Positions 61,161 to 64,000 of a DNA stretch of 64,000 bases are shown here, one piece after another. The position numbers and the translations under genes are program-made. Position 1 is the stretch's first letter, and each line of letters starts with the position of its first letter. Source of the stretch: JBBQQG01 sp038216175 (GTDB lineage: Bacteria; Patescibacteriota; Saccharimonadia; Saccharimonadales; OMJO01); contig JBBQQG010000001.1 of NCBI GenBank assembly GCA_038216175.1, positions 20,469-84,468 of the forward strand. Reading direction: 5' to 3'. The notes under the pieces are model-generated. The model searched no databases and was not told the origin of the DNA. It was given only the letters and a program-made list of their open reading frames with translations.

Positions 61161-61204
61161 TTCAACCCCCGATTAATATTTTAAATTCTACTTTTTAAGA
61201 AATT

Positions 61205-61576
61205 TTAATCTTTATACGGAGTCATTAGTTGAAAATAATTGCCGTCCGGATCCGACAAAGTTGCCAGCCAGACGTCGTCGCTTTTCTCTTTATTGGGCTG
61301 ATAAGGCTCTGCGACAACAGTTGTGCCTTGATTTTTTATTTTTTCAAAATCAGCTTTAACGTCGTCGCTGTCAACGCAAATCATAATCCTAGCTGGTGAA
61401 GTATTGGATCCTTTCACTTCGCTGTGTGACCCTATCATCAAATTACCATCGCCGATCTTAAAAACGTACCAGTCGCCGTCCTGCCATACCGGATCGCCAA
61501 ACACGCCAGTGTAAAAATTTCCTAAATGTTTGGGATTTTCTGATCCAAGCATTACTCCGCTTAATTTCATAGTCAC
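61205..61576 (-). CDS. VOC-family (glyoxalase/bleomycin-resistance-like) protein
   Basis: The 123 residues have two beta-alpha-beta-beta-beta modules (VMLGSENPKHLGNFYTGVFG and IMICVDSDDVKADFEKIKNQ) and end with LSDPDGNYFQLMTPY, as in VOC proteins. The metal ligands are not obvious in full. AGGAGG lies five bases before the ATG. Confidence 0.85.
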   Translation of the reverse strand: MTMKLSGVMLGSENPKHLGNFYTGVFGDPVWQDGDWYVFKIGDGNLMIGSHSEVKGSNTSPARIMICVDSDDVKADFEKIKNQGTTVVAEPYQPNKEKSDDVWLATLSDPDGNYFQLMTPYKD

Positions 61577-61712
61577 CTCCTTATTTAACTACTCTATTTT
61601 AACAGGTATCTCTGATTTCAAGCTGTAAAAATAATAAAACTAGTAGTTTAGCTCGGTAAAAGCTAAATATAGACTCTGGCTTAATTATATGTTTTAGAGT
61701 ATTCTTTTTTTT

Positions 61713-62177
61713 ATGTCTAATGAATTTACGTCGTCACCGGAAGATAACTATGAAAGAAACTATTTAACTTATAGTATCGATTTTTGTTTTGTTGATGAGC
61801 GGTTACAACGTTTTTTAGCTAGTTCAGGAGTAGAAGATCTTGACGACGAAGCTGATGAAAACTTCGAGCTACTTGTATCAGATAGGATGGAGTATGGTTA
61901 CGGTCATAAAATATCGGTTATTATTTTCTCTGGAGAATCTACGGCTAGTGAGTACAATCCTGTTAACGCCTATGAATCTGCTGCATTAATGTTATTCGAA
62001 TGGCTAGATTTTCACGGATTAAAAGAAGTTAATTTTATCGACTCTAGAATCCAAACTTTCGACCGAGACGGCGACGATGGTGATTTTGATTCAATTACAT
62101 ATGAGGTTAAATCGTTTGCTAGAAATCTCGATGCATTAAAACGAGTAACAATGATAGATTTTTTAAGAGAAACCTGA
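61713..62177 (+). CDS. Unknown acidic 154-residue protein
   Basis: The protein is rich in Asp and Glu (for example EDLDDEADENFELLVSDRME and TFDRDGDDGDFDSIT). No family or membrane segment is recognised. There is no ribosome-binding sequence, and TATTCT ends about seven bases before the ATG. Confidence 0.65.
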   Translation: MSNEFTSSPEDNYERNYLTYSIDFCFVDERLQRFLASSGVEDLDDEADENFELLVSDRMEYGYGHKISVIIFSGESTASEYNPVNAYESAALMLFEWLDFHGLKEVNFIDSRIQTFDRDGDDGDFDSITYEVKSFARNLDALKRVTMIDFLRET

Positions 62178-62241
62178 AGAATACAAATACTATCCAATAA
62201 ATTACCCTTTTTTTGTAATTTTATTATATATTTAGATACTA

Positions 62242-62937
62242 ATGAGCAATGGAAACGACCAACGGCAATTTGAAACCGCTATAAATAATTGGCGTGAGCT
62301 GCAGGATAACGGATTTTACAGCGTTCCCAGGAATGTTGGCACAGCCGCTATTATGTGTTCTTATGCTGATGTCCATCACTCGATAATAGAAATCGATGGC
62401 GAGCAGCAAAAAATAGAGAAAAGTTACATCAGTCATTTAAAAGACATTCGAGTATTTCGAAATGAAGCATTTGCACTAGCCAAATCCGTCGAAAATCATG
62501 GACAGTCTAGCGAAGTAATTTTAAACGCCAACTCGGCTGATATGAAAGTTGTTTTAACAGATCACAAAATATCGGATGTCGTTTTAATTGGCCACGGTGC
62601 ACTTAGTCATATTTTTATGGATATTCCTGACACTAGCGACATATACGTTTGGGACGATGTTGCCCGAGACGCCGATCATCTAAAACAGGGATATTTTATA
62701 CAACGCTTTTGTGGTTTAGCCGGTCGAAGAATGTCTGTTCCACTTGGAGCATTTGCAGTTTCCGATCATAGAAATGTGTATGCGCCAATTAACCGCTATT
62801 TTGCACCTAGAGGTCTAGAGCATCATCATAACGATCGGTTGATCCCAGTCAGTGCTGATCAAGAAATTACATATAACTATGTCATTAATGACATTAAAGC
62901 TATCAATAAAAATCTGCCCGGAGGTAACTTTTCTTAA
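62242..62937 (+). CDS. Unknown protein with HG and CG dyad (caspase-like?)
   Basis: The 231 residues include ISDVVLIGHGALSHIFMDIP (His-Gly after a hydrophobic strand, about residues 109-128) and YFIQRFCGLAGRRMSVPLGA (Cys-Gly, about 152-171). A His-Gly followed some 40 residues later by a Cys-Gly is the arrangement of clan CD peptidases, but the Cys is not in the usual DxC strand context. No signal peptide. Function unknown. Confidence 0.6.
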   Translation: MSNGNDQRQFETAINNWRELQDNGFYSVPRNVGTAAIMCSYADVHHSIIEIDGEQQKIEKSYISHLKDIRVFRNEAFALAKSVENHGQSSEVILNANSADMKVVLTDHKISDVVLIGHGALSHIFMDIPDTSDIYVWDDVARDADHLKQGYFIQRFCGLAGRRMSVPLGAFAVSDHRNVYAPINRYFAPRGLEHHHNDRLIPVSADQEITYNYVINDIKAINKNLPGGNFS

Positions 62938-62954
62938 TCCCAGACAATTACTTA

Positions 62955-63722
62955 CTATTTAGCTTTTTTAACCAGAAAAAATATACTTGGACCAAAGTAT
63001 GTTCGAGATAATAAAGGTTGAAGGCTGGTTTCAACCGCCAGCATAATATCTTTAGGTATGATTTTTTTGAGAGTCGTACTTCTCAGATTGGAAACAGATA
63101 ATATTTTTTCAACTTTTAGACCTGAATGAGCAAGTTGTTTTATTACGGTTTTAGGATTATGGTTTACAAACGATATCTCGTCTTTTTTTCTGTTTGACTT
63201 TGATCTGATATCAACTGGTTCGGTCGGCAATGTTTTTCCACGCATGAAATGTTTCAACCTGTTCCTGGCGTGTGCATAATTTGCAACTTCTAAAATTAAA
63301 AATCCATCGTCGCTAAGTATTCTAGCTATTTCTTTAAATTCGGATGTGGGATCGGGTAAATGATGCATCACTCTTATCATAGTAATTAGATCGACTGAGT
63401 TATCGCTAAACTTTAAATCATCAGCCTGCATCAGCTTTCGGTCTACATCGGGATGATCTTTCAAAAAATCTTTTGCTATATCTAGTTGCTGCTGTGAAGG
63501 TTCGGCCAATGTAACTTTATCGGCAAAATGCTCGAGTAGCAGGCACAGACGGCCATAACCACCGCCTATATCGGCAGCTTTTTTAAAATGTTTACCTTTT
63601 AAAAGCCGCGATATTGCGATTTCTTCCGAAGCATTTTCATAATCCCTACCGTCCCAATATTTTAAATAGTTGTGTTTCGGGTCGTTGTATTGATCTGCTT
63701 TTTTCTTAGTTTGATTTGGCAT
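62955..63722 (-). CDS. Class I SAM-dependent methyltransferase
   Basis: The 255 residues have motif I KAADIGGGYGRLCLLLEHFA (Gly-rich loop, about 47-66), the acidic motif II VTLAEPSQQQLD and the post-motif VDLITMIRVMHHLPDPTSEF, typical of the UbiE/Methyltransf_11 group. Substrate is unknown. It starts 19 bases after the tyrS stop. Confidence 0.9.
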   Translation of the reverse strand: MPNQTKKKADQYNDPKHNYLKYWDGRDYENASEEIAISRLLKGKHFKKAADIGGGYGRLCLLLEHFADKVTLAEPSQQQLDIAKDFLKDHPDVDRKLMQADDLKFSDNSVDLITMIRVMHHLPDPTSEFKEIARILSDDGFLILEVANYAHARNRLKHFMRGKTLPTEPVDIRSKSNRKKDEISFVNHNPKTVIKQLAHSGLKVEKILSVSNLRSTTLKKIIPKDIMLAVETSLQPLLSRTYFGPSIFFLVKKAK

Positions 63723-63741
63723 TACGAAGTTAAAGTATACA

Positions 63742-64000
63742 CTATTTAAATTTCACTAGCATTTGGTTGTTTTTGCCTTTTCTAACTACAGCGTAGCCTT
63801 TTATATTATCTGTATGCTCCAAAGTCGACCTGCCGGAATACAATTTTCTACCGTTAATAGATAAGCCATTTTCATTAATCAATCTGCGTGCTTCTGAGTT
63901 AGAAGTTACAAGTCCACCGGTAATAAGTACTGGAATAATATCGTCTCCAATATTATTTTCACTTACCGGTAGTTCAGCCTCCAAATCTTTAAAATTTTCT
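63742..64000 (-). CDS. tyrS: Tyrosyl-tRNA synthetase, C-terminal part, cut by the window edge
   Basis: The visible 86 residues run ENFKDLEAELPVSEN to the end and contain an S4-like RNA-binding domain (ITGGLVTSNSEARRLINENG, then LSINGRKLYSG and YAVVRKGKNNQMLVKFK), as at the end of bacterial TyrRS. The catalytic domain lies past the edge. The frame is open at the edge. Confidence 0.85.
   Translation of the reverse strand, partial: ENFKDLEAELPVSENNIGDDIIPVLITGGLVTSNSEARRLINENGLSINGRKLYSGRSTLEHTDNIKGYAVVRKGKNNQMLVKFK

Noticed and set aside
1..64000. CRISPR array, rRNA genes, insertion sequences, tmRNA and RNase P RNA
   Set aside because: No regular repeat-spacer pattern, no conserved rRNA or RNA cores and no transposase-like gene were seen on either strand.

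Overview
The window looks like a chromosomal segment of a Candidatus Saccharibacteria (TM7 / CPR, Patescibacteria) genome. The evidence is a compact, A+T-leaning genome using the standard code (TGA is a stop), a spc operon without rpmD (uL30, absent across the CPR), C-minus forms of S14 and L36, type IV pilin-like and sortase-type surface genes, and many small proteins without recognisable relatives. Assignment to this phylum comes from recognising gene content, not from a search.

Positions 1-26977 hold most of the translation machinery on the minus strand. From high to low coordinates one operon runs rplC-rplD-rplW-rplB-[unknown 100-aa gene]-rpsS-rplV-rpsC-rplP-rpmC-rpsQ-rplN-rplX-rplE-rpsN-rpsH-rplF-rplR-rpsE-rplO-secY-infA-rpmJ, mostly with 1- to 4-base overlaps. 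rpsJ (S10) is not at its head. It lies 3 kb away behind two HAD-type genes, a NUDIX gene and small unknown genes, with its own promoter. Next come a pilin-like protein, a membrane-anchored relative broken by a -1 frameshift in an A-rich tract, tuf with a clear promoter and terminator, and a glycosyltransferase/glycosidase pair. The str operon (rpsL-rpsG-fusA) is interrupted by three small unknown genes, two of which share a four-cysteine pattern.

Positions 27072-39519 carry rpoC-rpoB, a GNAT protein, clpP under a CIRCE/HrcA-type operator, trigger factor and hisS. The core machinery has unusual substitutions: RpoC lacks the cysteines of both zinc sites, L36 and S14 are zinc-free forms, and EF-G has altered G4 and G5 motifs.

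Positions 39565-56470 are accessory. They hold a nuclease-like gene head to head with decayed HAD and P-loop kinase remnants, a sortase with an MPDTG-anchored surface protein, two large secreted proteins sharing an N-terminal export signal (FG-GAP/VCBS and cohesin-like), a protein with an internal twin-arginine-like motif, and an SF2 helicase whose C-terminal half resembles sigma-70 regions 3-4. The helicase is preceded in the same frame by a 117-codon ORF, with a single TAA between them. A G+C-rich two-gene lipoprotein/membrane cassette, apparently acquired, follows, with a promoter-bearing candidate small RNA upstream. Positions 56514-64000 return to housekeeping and small genes: tRNA-Leu(UAG), rsmD, recG, a DUF4342 protein, a VOC protein, a methyltransferase and the 3' end of tyrS.

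No rRNA, CRISPR array, insertion sequence or replication origin was seen.
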